From IMG/VR virus record IMGVR_UViG_3300002231_000757, positions 1 to 35,331 of that record: a stretch of DNA of 35,331 nucleotides. One strand, written 5' to 3'. Below are positions 20,200 through 32,544 of this stretch, piece by piece. Source of the stretch: a virus. Position numbers and translations under genes: made by a program. Below the pieces are notes generated by a model. That model was not told the DNA's origin. It saw nothing but the letters and a program-made list of their open reading frames with translations, and searched no databases. The stretch's first letter is position 1, and each line of letters starts with the position of its first letter.

Positions 20200-21561
20200 A
20201 TGGCTAGTAACAATATTAGATTTAACTCTGTAAATACAGGACAAACTTTTGGTAATCCGGGTGCTATCTTTGATAGAGCCTTTAAATCCTTTAGTGGTGG
20301 TATTAATACTATCTCTGGAGCTTTAAAAGGTTTACAGGCTGAACAAGTAAAGAATGAGAAGGACGCCACAGCGGAAGCTGTAGCCCGTATAAAGGGTATT
20401 ACTAACCAAGATGACCTGGATAGTACCTTAGCTGCTATAAACGCTTCTGATGGCCTTACAGGCAATCTAGCGGGTATAGATAAAACTTCTTTACTTAATG
20501 CTGCTACAGCCCAACGTCAAAATCTATTTAAATTACAAGATGATGCTTTAGCTAGAGAAGATGCAAGATTAAATAAAATAGATAAAGAAATTGGTAGAAC
20601 TGAAGCAGCTAAAGTAAGACAAGATAATGATGAAACCAATAGGCTCATTAAAGTATTAGAAGGAGCTTCAACAGCTGCTGAGGTTGACGCTTTAAGAAAC
20701 AATACCCCAAATAATTTTAATGACGCTGCTAAATTGCAAGCTTTATTTGATGCCAGAAGAAATGCTGTTAAAGCCCGAAACTTAACTAAAAATCAGGATG
20801 CTTTAGATAGTAGCATTCAAAATATTTTAGGTAACAATGAACTTCAAGGCACTGATTCTGAAACTTTTATCCAGCTATTTAGTAGAAATGCTAAAATTAA
20901 GGAAAATGTTTCTAATCTATTAACTAGTAAAGGATCCAATGGTAAGTTCCTTGTTCCTGCAGATCAACGTGCAGGACTTCAAAAACAATTATTAGCTAGT
21001 CTAAATGCTGGGGATATAGCTTTAGCTAAAAATTTACTTAAAGATTTTCCACCAGATGGTGTAACAGGATTTAGAGACACTGATGCATTTAAACGAGAAG
21101 GGGTGTCTTTAGGTATTTCTAGAAGTGCACTTAATCAAATAGCAAAAGAAAGTGAAAGTTTTTCAGGACAAGATATATTCAAACAAGCAAATGTTGCACA
21201 GGCTGCTGCAGATACATCTCGAAATAATCAAGTTGCTGATCTATTAGCAATAGAAAAAGCTAAAGAAAGTTTACCATCTACTGTTAGAAATTTAATTGAA
21301 AAACTATTTAATCCTACAACTGGAACGTTAAATTTAAATAGTTCTGCACAGGCAAATGCAACTAATGCACTTGCTATAGCAAACGAAGCAGGTTTTGCAC
21401 CTGCTGAATTAATCAGAGCTTTTCAAGCAAGTGTTGAAGACGATAAAGATTTTGATGAAGCTAAATTCGTTAATGCTTTAAACGTACTCGTAAACCCAAC
21501 TTCTACAAGGGACTTGAAAAAACTTAAAGTTTCTTCCTTCGGGACAATTTCAAGTAAATAA
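20200..21561 (+). CDS. Internal virion protein candidate, N4 gp51 position, 453 aa
   Basis: Intact frame; ATG 20200 lies 12 bases after the preceding stop with AGG upstream. The N-terminus is Asn/Phe/Gly-rich, then almost wholly helical and rich in Ala, Asn, Lys and Asp, including segments such as KDATAEAVARIKGITNQDDL, EDARLNKIDKEIGRTEAAKV and TAAEVDALRNNTPNNF. The long amphipathic helices resemble internal core proteins released during ejection. No catalytic motif, signal or membrane segment was seen. Its position directly before vRNAP matches N4 gene 51; co-packaging with the polymerase is inferred from that order only. Confidence 0.58.
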   Translation: MASNNIRFNSVNTGQTFGNPGAIFDRAFKSFSGGINTISGALKGLQAEQVKNEKDATAEAVARIKGITNQDDLDSTLAAINASDGLTGNLAGIDKTSLLNAATAQRQNLFKLQDDALAREDARLNKIDKEIGRTEAAKVRQDNDETNRLIKVLEGASTAAEVDALRNNTPNNFNDAAKLQALFDARRNAVKARNLTKNQDALDSSIQNILGNNELQGTDSETFIQLFSRNAKIKENVSNLLTSKGSNGKFLVPADQRAGLQKQLLASLNAGDIALAKNLLKDFPPDGVTGFRDTDAFKREGVSLGISRSALNQIAKESESFSGQDIFKQANVAQAAADTSRNNQVADLLAIEKAKESLPSTVRNLIEKLFNPTTGTLNLNSSAQANATNALAIANEAGFAPAELIRAFQASVEDDKDFDEAKFVNALNVLVNPTSTRDLKKLKVSSFGTISSK

Positions 21562-21575
21562 CCACTAGGTGTGTA

Positions 21576-24500
21576 ATGGAATTAGATCCTTTTACTAGAT
21601 TTAAGTTAAATGAACAAAAAGTTCACGCAGAAAAATTAAATAAGCAATTGAAATTAGCACAGGCCGCTGCTAAAAAAAGAGAACGTTTATTTTCTACATT
21701 TTCTCCCACTAAAACCAACGATATACCTTTAGGTTTTGGTATCAGGGATTTTGCTGGTTCTAATATTCAAGTAACACCTTCAACTACAAACAATCCACAA
21801 GATTTCTCTATTGATATAGAAGGTAAAGGAGCATCTCCTAGTCTTCTTGTTGATCTGTTAAGACGTAGAATTTCTAAAACATATTACGCCTACTAGTGAA
21901 GAAATTAATGCAGAAGATGCCATTAATACTTTAAAGGAACGCCAGAGAAAATTACTTAATGACTCATTAATTCAAAGCTGAGCGTGAGAAAACTTCTTTA
22001 GTTACAGATGCTGTAAAGAATACTATTTCAGGTAAATTATTAAATGCTGGGGGCATTTTATTATCTGGAGGTTCTCAAGTTATTGATGCTGTGGGTTCAC
22101 TGCCTTTTGAAGGTGTGAATGCTCTTCAAAATATTGGGATAAGTAATAATCAACGTAAACTTTTTGCTAGTATAAAAAATAAACAAATAGAACAGAAAGC
22201 ACTTCAAATAGAATTGGATAAGCTACCTCCTATAGAGGAGGATACTCCTGAAACTAGAGCACGAAGACGCCAGTTACTTGAGAGGAACTCCGCTCTCAGT
22301 TTTACTAAAGAGGAACAAGCATTATTCACTGATGGTATTAATCCAGATAGTGAAGGTTTACTGACTGAATCTACTTTTGATCAGCTACAAGAAATTGAAG
22401 TAAGAGATTCTTTTATAGATTCTTTTGGAAAATTATCAGAAGATGCAGGTAAACTGGTTAATAGAGATGTCTCTAATAAGGCATTAGGTACATTAGATAC
22501 TAAAAATAAAGAAGCTATAGCAGAATTTAAAAAAGGTAATAATTTAAAAGGCACTAAATTAATTTTAGAAGCTTTTAAAGATTTAGCTTTGGAAGACACT
22601 GAGGCTGCTATTGAGCTATTCTCTGAGTCTCTCCCTCTTATGGGGGCATTAGTTGTTTCTGGTGGCATCACCATGACAGCTTTAACTGCTCAATTTTTTG
22701 ATAAATCTGTAAAAGACTTTGAAAGTGAGAATAACAGATTACCTACCAATGATGAAAAACGTGGGATATTTGTATTGGGCACTGTATTTGCTACTTTAGA
22801 TAGGGTAGGTGCTATTGGTACAGCTCAAGCAGGTAAGATAGGTAAAACCATATTTAAAGGTTTAGAAGGAGCAGGTTTAAAACTAGGAAGCTTAAATAGT
22901 TTTTTGCTAAAGCCATTTACAGCAGGATTTAATACCACAGGAGCTGTGGCATTAGAAGCAGGAACTGAAAGTGTACAGAACGTCCTAGAACAGTTTGCAG
23001 TAAAGCAAGATCTATCTAAGGTAGATTTAGTAAAAGTTATAACAAATGGTCAATTAGGTGGTTTTGGTGGTGGTGTATTCTCTGCCCCAAGTGTGGCTGG
23101 TGCAGCTTTAGCTGTTCCAGCAGGTGTTGCAGCAAAAGGAGTGAATACTCTAGCTGAGAAACGGGATGCTTTCTTAAAAGACGCTAAAGATAAAAAAGAA
23201 GGTCAACTAGCTGCAGATCTTAAAAATAATACAGGTACTAGTGTTGAACTGGCTACTAGAATTGTTTCATCTGGTTTAGGTGATCTTAATGGAGATGAGA
23301 GGAAAGCAAGACTCAACAAATTAAGTGAACTAATAACTAAAGCCAGAAAGGAAGATCCAGAGAAAGATTTATCCGAATTAACTTCTGCATTCTCAGGTTT
23401 AGTGGATAGTCATTTAAATACGCTTGCAAAAGAAAAAGGAGAAACTGTTAAAGACAATTTAGCTACTTTAGCTGAAGAAACCACTGAAGAGAATAAAGAA
23501 GCTAAAACTGAAAGTTTTAACCAAATTGTATCCAGTATTAAAGATGGTACTGAGATTCCTTTAAAGCAACTTGAAGATACAGTATTTGGTAGTAAAGAAT
23601 TTGATGATGCTTCTAAAGAAGATCAAGACACCATAAAGAATAATATAGAGTTACTTACAGGGGCTGAAGAAGTACAAGAAAATATTCTTAAAAAAGATTC
23701 CAAGGGTTTTACTAGTATAACTACACATGCCAAGAATTTATTTAAAGCTATAGCTGTAGGAGATAAAACTGCTGCCTTAGCCACTGTTAAAGAATTAAGT
23801 AATCTAAGGCAACTACAGCAGGATAAACTTAAAGCATTAACATTAGCTGAAAAACGATTCAAGAAATCTAAAAAGCAAGAAGACTTTAAGGTTAATAGTT
23901 TTACTGGTTTTGGGGATAAGAAAACTGCTAGATTTATAAAGGAGTTTGTATCTCCTGACCTTGCTGCTATTAAATTAGCGGAGAAAGGAGCTATTGCTCT
24001 ATTCAATGATTCATTTGATGGCTCAGAGGTCGCTCCTGCACCGTTAGACTCTAAGGTAACCTTTGCAGGGGATACTACTGAAAACGTCTCTGAGGACACC
24101 TCAGACGTGTCTACGGATACATCTACTACAGAAACTAAACCAGTTACCAAGAAAACAGCTAAAACAGCTAAAACAGCTGTTACCAATTCTTCTAAAGTTA
24201 CTAAAGGTAAATTAGCGCTTAATAAGACTGGTAAAGGTGCTCTGACTAAAGTCCTAAATACCTTAAAATCACTCGGTGATAGTAAGAATAAATTACCTAG
24301 TAAAATTTTAGAGGATGAAAGAGCTGCTCAAATAGAAACCCTAAATAAAATTATTGGTGAAAATGGTACTAATGAAGTATCTGAAGAAGAATTTAATTCT
24401 ATATTAGAGAATTTTAAAATATTAAGAAAAGATTTCTTAGCTTTTGATACAACTAAATCAGGGGAAGAGAATGCTAAAATTGTTGAGTCTAAAAGAGCAA

Positions 24501-27500
24501 CTCAGGCAGCAGAAGCTAAGAAGAGAGCTGCACAAAGAGAAAAAGATAAAGCTGAGCAAGGAGTAGAAACTAAAAAAGTATCTGAAACTAAAGCTACTGA
24601 AGTTAATACAAAAGCAGGTAAAGACTCTATTGTAAATGAACAACCAATTGCAGATGAATTATTAGAGAATACCAATGAAAAAGAAGCTTTGATTGTTAAA
24701 GCAGCTAAAGCTTTAGTAGAAGCTGTCAAAAAAGGTACTAAAAAAATTATAGGATTACCTGTTGGTACAACTGTTAATACATTATTTTCTAAGAAAGCTA
24801 AAGCTCCAGTAGGTATTCTAAGTACAGTTCCTGATTTTTTTACCAAGATTAGGAACGATACTCTTAGTAGCTCAGTAATTACCCGGATCCTTGCATTAGC
24901 TGAAGAAGAGACTGCCGTACTTGAACCTCTTCAGAAATTTGTTAGTGCTTTTAGTAATACATTATCTAAGGCAATTCTTGAATTAGATTCTAATGCAGTG
25001 TTTCCAGAACAAATTAATGGAACCAGATCCTCCTTGGAACGTAATCCTTTATTATTCTTTGCAAAAAGAGATTCTAAAGGTAATTTAAGTTTACCTGAGA
25101 ACTTGGTCAGTATTATGAGTACTGTTGGGTTTAACTGGTTAGGTACTAGAAGCAGAGAAACACTTACTAATACAGCAGATGATATTAATAGCATTATAGG
25201 AGCACCTATAGGTACACCTATATCTCCTCGTAATTTAGCTACTTTTCAGAATGTAGGTATAGTTCGAACAGTATTGGCTGAAAATTTAGGTCGTCAGGTA
25301 GTTAAACAGTTGGGTATTAAAATAACTGACACTAATAATTCAGAGGTTATGGCTAAATTAGAAATGGCTGTTGGATTAGCCATGATAAAAACGATGGAAG
25401 ATAATAATTTAGTTGAAATTAGCTCAGTTTCTGCAGAAAGGATGGCTTCTGCAAATGGTATTGAAGATTCTGAAACTAATTTTGATCCTACAAAATCAAC
25501 TAATTTTGTACGTGCTAAATCTACAGCTAAAGTAATTAAAACTAAAAAAGGTAAAGCCAATAAACAAGGTAAACCTGTACTTATTAAAAGTATTTCTGAA
25601 ATAGAAGATTTATTGAGTAAAGCTCCTGAATTTTTAGAATCTTTCTTCGGAATTACTTCCAGTAAGGTATTAGCTGGTTTAGAACCTAATACAGAAATAC
25701 CAAAAACATTAAAAGGTAATAAACAAAAATTACCTTCTAAATTTAAAAAAGTTTTACAGAAGATGCAAGCTGTTAAATGGGAGATTAAACAGAATACTCA
25801 TAATGTTGTTAACAATATTGATAGAACCACTCTACTTAAAATGAGTGGTTGGGTTGATCTGGATAGTGAATCTTTTATTCATACTGATAGGCGTAAACAG
25901 ATAGAAGCAGTAAATGAGGAAATAGAACGTACTATAGATAATTATTTTCTTAATGTTAAGCATGTAGAAAATAATGGTGGATTAAAATCTCCTATCTATC
26001 TTTCCTATGAAGTATGGAAAAATTTCCGTATAGGCATAAAAAATAATACTTTAAATCCCCAAGGCAGTAAGATTATACGTCACCTCATAGGCGTTCGTTC
26101 CTGGAATACTACTGTAGGGGTTAAGGATAAAAGCAGAGTTAACTTTAAGTTAGCAGTAGCTGCTGCATTTGGTTTTGGCATAGATAAAAATAGTTTAGAA
26201 GACAGCTTAAAATGAATTTGAAAGATTACGTAAAGATCCTGTAATTAAAAAAGGAATAGCAGCCCTTAAAGTTATTAATAATCCCAAATCATCAGCTTCT
26301 AAAAAGAAGACTGCTGAAGAAGATCTTGTAGCTGCAGTTAAAGTAGGAGGTGAAGACCTACATAGCTTTGATGGCTTAGTAGCACTGGAAGCCTATAAAG
26401 TTACTAAATCTTTTGAAACTAATATAGGACTGGAGACAGATGGTGTTACTAATGGTCTAGCCCTTGCACTAATGCAAATGCCTGCTGTTTCTAATTCTGA
26501 GTTAGCTTCAGTAGGCATATTCGTCAATGAAGAAACTGGATTAACTTACCCAGAATGGAAGAGTAAACAAGGTAATCAGGATATTTATCAAAAATTAACT
26601 TCTGAGTGGCAAAGGCAGGTTTATTTGTTAGGACAGGGCAATAAAACTATTGCTAAAAAAATTACTGCTTTGGAGTCTTTAATTGGTGCTTTCGTAGATG
26701 CTGATAATCAAGTCACATCTCTCGGAAGACAGATGAGTAAAGACCCTGTCCTATTAACTAATTATGGTGCAGGTAGCGACAGTATTCTTGATAATCTTAC
26801 CCCTATAATTATAGAGAAAATCCAAATTGCTTTAGAAAAAGCTTCACAGGCTAAAGCACCTTCGTCGGTAGAAGCTGAAACCAAAAAAATAGTTACAGAT
26901 ATTTTTACCTTAGCAGGTAAGAAAATTCCTAAAGACTTAGATTTTTCAGATCCTCTTAATTTATCTATAAGTGCAAAATTAGAAACTGTTTTAAGAGGTT
27001 CTATACTAGAAATTTATGGTAATACTTTAAAATCAGCTCTTGAGAAAAAATTAGGATTCTTTACAGAATTTAGGGAAAAAATAAATAATTCCTTAAATAT
27101 CATGTTTGATATATTTAACAAGAAATTTGAAGACAGACAAAAAGCAGAAGTAAAAAGGCTGGGTAGAGAATTATCTTATCAGGAAATCTCAGATATATTT
27201 GATTCTCTCCAAAAATTTCAACCAATAATTAAAACACCTTTCTCTAAAGGAAAAGAAGATGGTCTGTTAGCAGTTAAACTAATATCAGAGAGAGATTACA
27301 AGAGGCTTAGGGATGCTTCTCAGGTTAATTATTCTAAAGGACAACCTAAGTCAGCTGTAGGAGTTATATCCCATACAACTTATCTTAACCCTGGTGTATC
27401 AGGCTTAGTGACAGCTACTCATGCACAGGATGGTTCTATTCAAACTAATATATTTGAGGAGTTTGAAGCTCTCAATATTCATGATGCAGCCATATATGGC

Positions 27501-30500
27501 ATAGCAGATGCTTCTGAGGGTACTAAAACAGCTAATAAAAGCTTCTGGAAAGTAGGAACTAATTATTCAGTATTTCAGGAAGTAACAAATGCTCTTACAG
27601 CTTTAGTTGATGATATTAATTCAGATGCAGGAGCCATGAAAGCAGCAACACAGTCTGTTAGAGCAACTACGAGAGCTAAAGACTTTCCTACCATTAGAAA
27701 CTTTCTAAATGAAATGGTTGATTTTAATGGTTCAGTACAAGCTGCTAGAGCAAATTTACTCAGTGAGGGTCCTATTGGTATAAACCAATTTGCTCTTCCC
27801 GGAGATAGTTCTTTTGAAGCCAATACAGAAGAAACGGTAGAAGTAACTGAAAGCAATATTAAAGAGATTACTGACTCAGTACATACTGAACAAGGTGAGA
27901 TAGCGCCTAGAACTGAACTTCAAATGCAAAATATTTTTAAAGGCATGAAGGATGCTCGTGAATTAGTAGCTTGGTTAAAAGATAATGCAACTACTCCAGC
28001 AAGAAGAGCAATTGCTGCACGCATACAAGAATTAATTCCTGAAGGTGTAACATTAAATTTAAATGCTAAGTTTCCTGTATTAGGTACAGCCAGCTTTAAT
28101 AAATTTAGTGATGAAAGACAGTTTGTGCCTGTATCTATTAGTATACTATCCATTGAAAATGCTGGTAGAAATAAAAATGGGGCTAATGAAATAACGTGGT
28201 TGCATGAATTATTACATGTAGCTACTGTTACTACCCATCAAAGAATAGTTGAAAGAGTTAAATTAACTGAAGAAGAATCTGAGGTACAAGATAACGTACT
28301 AGCAATAGATAATAAGTTAAAAAAACTTATTGCAAATATTTTAAACTCTCCTGAGTTTAATACAAAAGAATCTCTCACAAGATCTGATGAAGAAGTAGCT
28401 AGAGCTGTCGAGAATATGAGACTCTTTAAGAATGCTTTTAAAAATACTCAGGAAATAATTAGTTGGGGATTAACTGATCCTGATTTCCAGAGAGTATTAA
28501 GACAAGTAAAAGTAACTAAAACCAGGTCAGCATGGAATTCTTTTATTGAATTAATGCATGATCTACTTGGTATATCCAAGGATAATTCAGCATTAACTGA
28601 ACTAGTTGATCTATCTTCTCAGTTATTTGATGTAGCTATTCCAGATGGTCCCAACAATCATTTAACAGCTCTGGAAAAAGAAAGAGTTGCATTAGAAAAT
28701 GAAAGAGATGAAATTGATAAACAAATAGCTGAAAGTATTAATGATGAGAGCATAGATGTAAATGCACTTGAAATTAAAAGAAATGAGCTTTTGGAACAAA
28801 TTCTGGACAATCTTAGAAAAGATGATCCAGATAAAGTATTTAATTTATCCACTGAAAAAGAAGAATCAACTACTTTTAATTCTTCAAATGAAGAAAATAT
28901 TGATTTTGATAATTTTACTTCTCAATTTGATGAGAATCTTACAGCTAAGAATTCTGTAGAGATATTTGAAAAAGTTAAACAATATGGTAATAAACAGGAT
29001 TCACCTTCCCATACTGCACACCTTAGAAGCATATTAGAGAATATAGTTAATAAGGTATTGGTTAGAATGGACGCTCAGGATTTCCGTTTAAAAGTAGATG
29101 GCGATAAAACATTTGGAGCGGTAAAAGGTAGAAAAATATTTATTAATGCTTCTGCAACCAGTCGTATAAATAGCCATAGTGAAATGAGTACACAGGAGAC
29201 TCATGTCCATGAGTTATTACACACTACTATGGCTTACGCCATAGATAACTCTTTCTTGTTTAGACAGGAATTACTTAAAATATTTAACGGAGTTAAAGAT
29301 AGAATTACTCCTGATGATTTCTTACTACGTGATGAAAACGGTGATGTAGTAATTAAAAATTCCCTAGAACAAGAGAAAGCCAGTGCTACTGAGAGATATA
29401 ATTATATCTTTAATAATTCCAGGAATATTAAAACTAGTGATCAAACAACTAAAAATGCATTCTTACATGAATTTGTTTCCTTTGGTTTAACCAATGAAGT
29501 TTTCCAGAAAAAATTATCTTCTCTTATTGTTGATAGTACGGTTAAAGTGCCATTGACAGCAGCACAACGTATTAATAATTGGTTTATAAATGTACTTAAC
29601 TGGATTGGTTTTAAGTTTGAAAAGTTACGTAATACAGAAACTGCAGACGTTGCTTTACGTAATTTAGTTGAGCATACAGCTCACACCATGAATAAGCAGC
29701 GTAATAGCCTTCTGGATAAGATGCAGATTAGTCAACAGCTTAATGATAAAGCATCCCAGCTTGCTGTAAATAATATAGTTGAACCTTTTGTTAAATGGCG
29801 TAAAACCAAATTAGAAACATCTACTTCCAGAACAGGAAAAGTATTAAATGCTATTGCTGTGCTGCCTGATACTGTCAGAAGCAAGAAATTTAAAAAAGTA
29901 TTAAGAGAGTTTCTCAGAAGATTAAAAATTACTGAAGATGGTTTATTACTTTCCCTGGTAAGAGAAGTATCCAAAACATCTGTAGATGGTCTTAGATGGC
30001 ATGAATTACTGCGTAAGTCTAAAGATATTATTGACAGGGCACGTAAAACAGCTTCTGAAGAAATTATTGAAGAAATTGAAAATACATTTCTTACAGGAAA
30101 ACCTAACAGTAAGGAATCTACTGCTATTACCAAAGCACTGTTAAAACAGATTTGGTTACCCTTATTGGTAAATATAAGATTAAAGATATTCTTACAGACT
30201 CATCTGAACTGATTAAAGCTATTCAGGATACTCAAAAGGAACTTGATTCTTTTGGCCCTGAAAATAAATCTTATTACGTTAACCAAGCTAGAGGACTAGG
30301 TTTATTAATGGCCTCAGGGGTCGTAGGATTGTATGGATTGCAATTAAACGCTCAAAGTATAGCTACCCTACAGGGTACCCAACAGAGCCTTAAAGAGGGC
30401 TCCTCAAAGCAGGCAGAAGAGATTATTGATAGATTAGCTTCTCTTTACGCATTACAGAATACAGATACTGTGCATAAAGATACTCTCAGTACAGTAATGG

Positions 30501-32368
30501 AACGTGAATATGCTGAAAATGGGGATGATAATGGCATTATCCATTTGCTTAATTTACATGCTGGTGTAAAAGAAGAAGCCTTAAATTCTGTATTTAAAAA
30601 CCAAAAAGGATTAATGATTAAGGGATACACACATGAAACTATTAACCCTAATACGGATATTAAAATAGGCTCTAAAGAAGATGAAGCTGAAATGAACAGA
30701 GCAGGTTATGTATTACATGCTGTTCTTGATCAGGATAGATTTGACAGATCACCTTCTAGAGTAATGTACGTATCTAAAAACAATGCTTCTATAGCCTACC
30801 TAAAAGCTACAGCTTCTCTTACTAATAAAAACAGTAAGGGTTTTAGTTTTCTGGATGCGTATGAGTCTACTCACGCTATGACTGCTATAGATAAAGCAGA
30901 TGAAGCCCGACGTAAAATGAATGCTAAAGTTGATCCATTAATAGCAGCACAATTTAAAGGCACTGTTGCACTAAATACTACAGATCCTATTATGCTACCT
31001 ATCCGTAATTCTAACGGTAAGGTAACGGGATATAGATATGTTCTATCTGAACAATTTAAGGATGAAGTATTTGAGAAAGATAATAGATTTGATCATGTTA
31101 TGGGTAGTATGTGGGGTTCTCTTAAAGATAAGAAGAATTCTAAAACTATCAATAAAGAGGTTATTGATCTAGCCTATGAAGATTTCCAGAATGGGTTTGC
31201 AGAAGATCCTGATGCTTTCGTAAGAATAGCGCTAGATAGTGAAGATCCTAAATTCAGGGAATTGTATAAATTATTACCTAAAGATATGCGTAGAGATATG
31301 ATGGATGTCTTTGGTTCAGACCATATGTTTGTACGAAAAGAATTTGTTGATATTATTTTTGGATATCGAAAAGCTTCTATTGGTAATATTTTTAAAAATA
31401 GTAAAGCACCTTTAGCTAAATCAATAAACAGAGCTTTAAATTTAGGTAAAGTTAAACAGGCTGAACTTATTTGGCAAGAGATAGTTAATGTAGCCAAAAC
31501 TAATATTGTTATCAGGAACCCTGCAGTAATATCAGCTAATTTTATTAGTAATTTAGCTTTATCTTGGGTTAAAGGAGTTCCACCTGGTTATTTGATTAAA
31601 AATCAGGCATTAGCTTTACAAGCTCTAAGAGTTCATAGAGTAGATATCCGGAAATTATCTGCATTAAAACGAAAGGTAAAAATTGATAAAAACCTATCCA
31701 ATTCAGCAGTTACTGCTTTAAATGAGCAGATCTCACAATTAGAGAATAATATTGAGAATAATCCCGTTAATGAATTAATTCAGGAAGGTTTATTTCAAGC
31801 TATAACTGAAGATGTTTCTGATACTCGTTCTATCTACAATTACAGAGATAAATTAATTAATAAATCTAAAGTAATTAAGAAAATACCTAAGCCTATTAAA
31901 GCAGGTGCTGAATTAGCTTATTTATCTGAAGATACTACTATATTTAAGACTATGCTTAAAGCCACTCAATATAGTGATTTCATAGCTAGATTTGCTTTAC
32001 ACAAGCATAATACTGAAGTTAAAGGAATGACTAAGAAAGAGTCTATACAAGATGTAGTAGATGCTTTTATTAATTATGATGTACCTACCAGTAAAGAATT
32101 ACAGTACTTAAATGACATGGGCTTCTTTATGTTCAGTAAGTTCCTATTCAGAATTCAGAAAGTAATATTACAAAACTTTACTGAGAATCCAGCAAGAGTT
32201 CTTTCTTTATTATTAATGCAGGGTGCATTTGGTGGTATAACAGACATACTGGATGATAATTTAATTACAGGAAGCATCACTGGAAGAATGGGTTTCTTTA
32301 AAGGCCCATTTAATTCAGCTACAGATGTTCAGGGATTAAATATTTTATCAGGTATGTTTGGGTATTAA
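21576..32368 (+). CDS. Virion RNA polymerase (vRNAP), N4 gp50-like giant protein (four frame breaks)
   Basis: Single-subunit DNA-dependent RNA polymerase packaged in the head and injected to transcribe early genes. Repaired length 3,596 residues; N4 gp50 is about 3,500. Breaks are near 21862-21879, at 21973-21977, at 26209-26212 (A4 for A3) and near 30141-30148 (one base missing). Residues 1-1050 are a helical, Lys/Glu-rich ejection-type region with Gly/Ala-rich hydrophobic stretches. Residues about 1085-2000 are the polymerase core: T-motif Arg1484, motif A Asp1621 (ETDGVTNG), motif B Arg1717/Lys1721/Tyr1729, motif C Asp1969 (IHDAAIYG). Residues 2209-2631 hold two HELLH domains. The C-terminus is helical, ending at 32368. 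The third break falls inside the core between the T-motif and motif A, so it must be an artefact if the phage is viable. A GTG-rich SD (AGGTGTG) precedes ATG 21576. Confidence 0.93.
24152..24178 (+). repeat. Three copies of the 9-base unit AAAACAGCT
   Basis: Perfect tandem triplet repeat encoding Lys-Thr-Ala units inside the Lys/Thr/Glu-rich linker between the N-terminal region and the polymerase core of vRNAP. Prone to slippage, and probably a flexible tether. Confidence 0.9.
24829..27560 (+). other. Polymerase core of vRNAP
   Basis: Catalytic region within the giant protein. Landmarks by base: T-motif Arg at 26027-26029 in PIYLSYEVWKNFRIG; motif A Asp at 26439-26441; motif B Arg 26727-26729, Lys 26739-26741, Tyr-Gly 26763-26768 in RQMSKDPVLLTNYGAG; motif C His-Asp at 27480-27485. 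Spacings T-A 137, A-Lys 100 and Lys-C 248 residues compare with 135, 111 and 281 in N4 from residue numbers I recall (424, 559, 670, 951). All catalytic residues I know are present. Confidence 0.92.
28050..28640 (+). other. First HELLH metallopeptidase-like domain of vRNAP
   Basis: HELLH at 28203-28217 (EITWLHELLHVATVTTH) fits the HExxH zinc site. A Glu at 28452-28454 in QEIISWGLTDPDFQRVL lies 83 residues on and could be the third ligand, as in gluzincins. An amphipathic helix follows (AWNSFIELMHDLLGI). The order is the same as in the second domain. Confidence 0.7.
29040..29700 (+). other. Second HELLH metallopeptidase-like domain of vRNAP
   Basis: HELLH at 29208-29222 (ETHVHELLHTTMAYA). A Glu at 29469-29471 in LHEFVSFGLTNEVFQ lies 87 residues on, then NNWFINVLNWIGF. 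The three landmarks repeat those of the first domain, about 335 residues apart, so the two domains look like an ancient tandem duplication. Confidence 0.7.
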
Positions 32369-32544
32369 TTTTTATTATTCTCTTCTTCCTCTATAAATTC
32401 CCTATATTGCTGGATAGCAAAATAAATTACTACAGCTATAATTAAGGGTGATATCATCAAACCAATTATTGGTATTAGGAACCATCCTAGTACCAATAAT
32501 CCTGTTATTAATGCTGTACAGAGTATATCTATAAATGATTTCAT
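32365..32544 (-). CDS. Small membrane protein, 59 aa
   Basis: ATG at 32544 shares its A with the stop of the upstream gene (TAATG). Residues about 8-28 (LCTALITGLLVLGWFLIPI) and 29-46 (IGLMISPLIIAVVIYFAI) form two hydrophobic helices, followed by an acidic tail rich in Glu and Asn (YREFIEEEENNKN). Two-helix small membrane proteins are common as the last gene of phage early operons; holin-like or superinfection-exclusion roles are possible, but nothing proves either. Its stop (32365-32367) overlaps the vRNAP stop (32366-32368) from the opposite strand. Confidence 0.7.
   Translation of the reverse strand: MKSFIDILCTALITGLLVLGWFLIPIIGLMISPLIIAVVIYFAIQQYREFIEEEENNKN

Noticed and set aside
22091-26215. 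Separate 1,374-residue internal protein
   Set aside because: It contains the polymerase T-motif but not motifs A-C; those follow in the next frame, so it is part of vRNAP.
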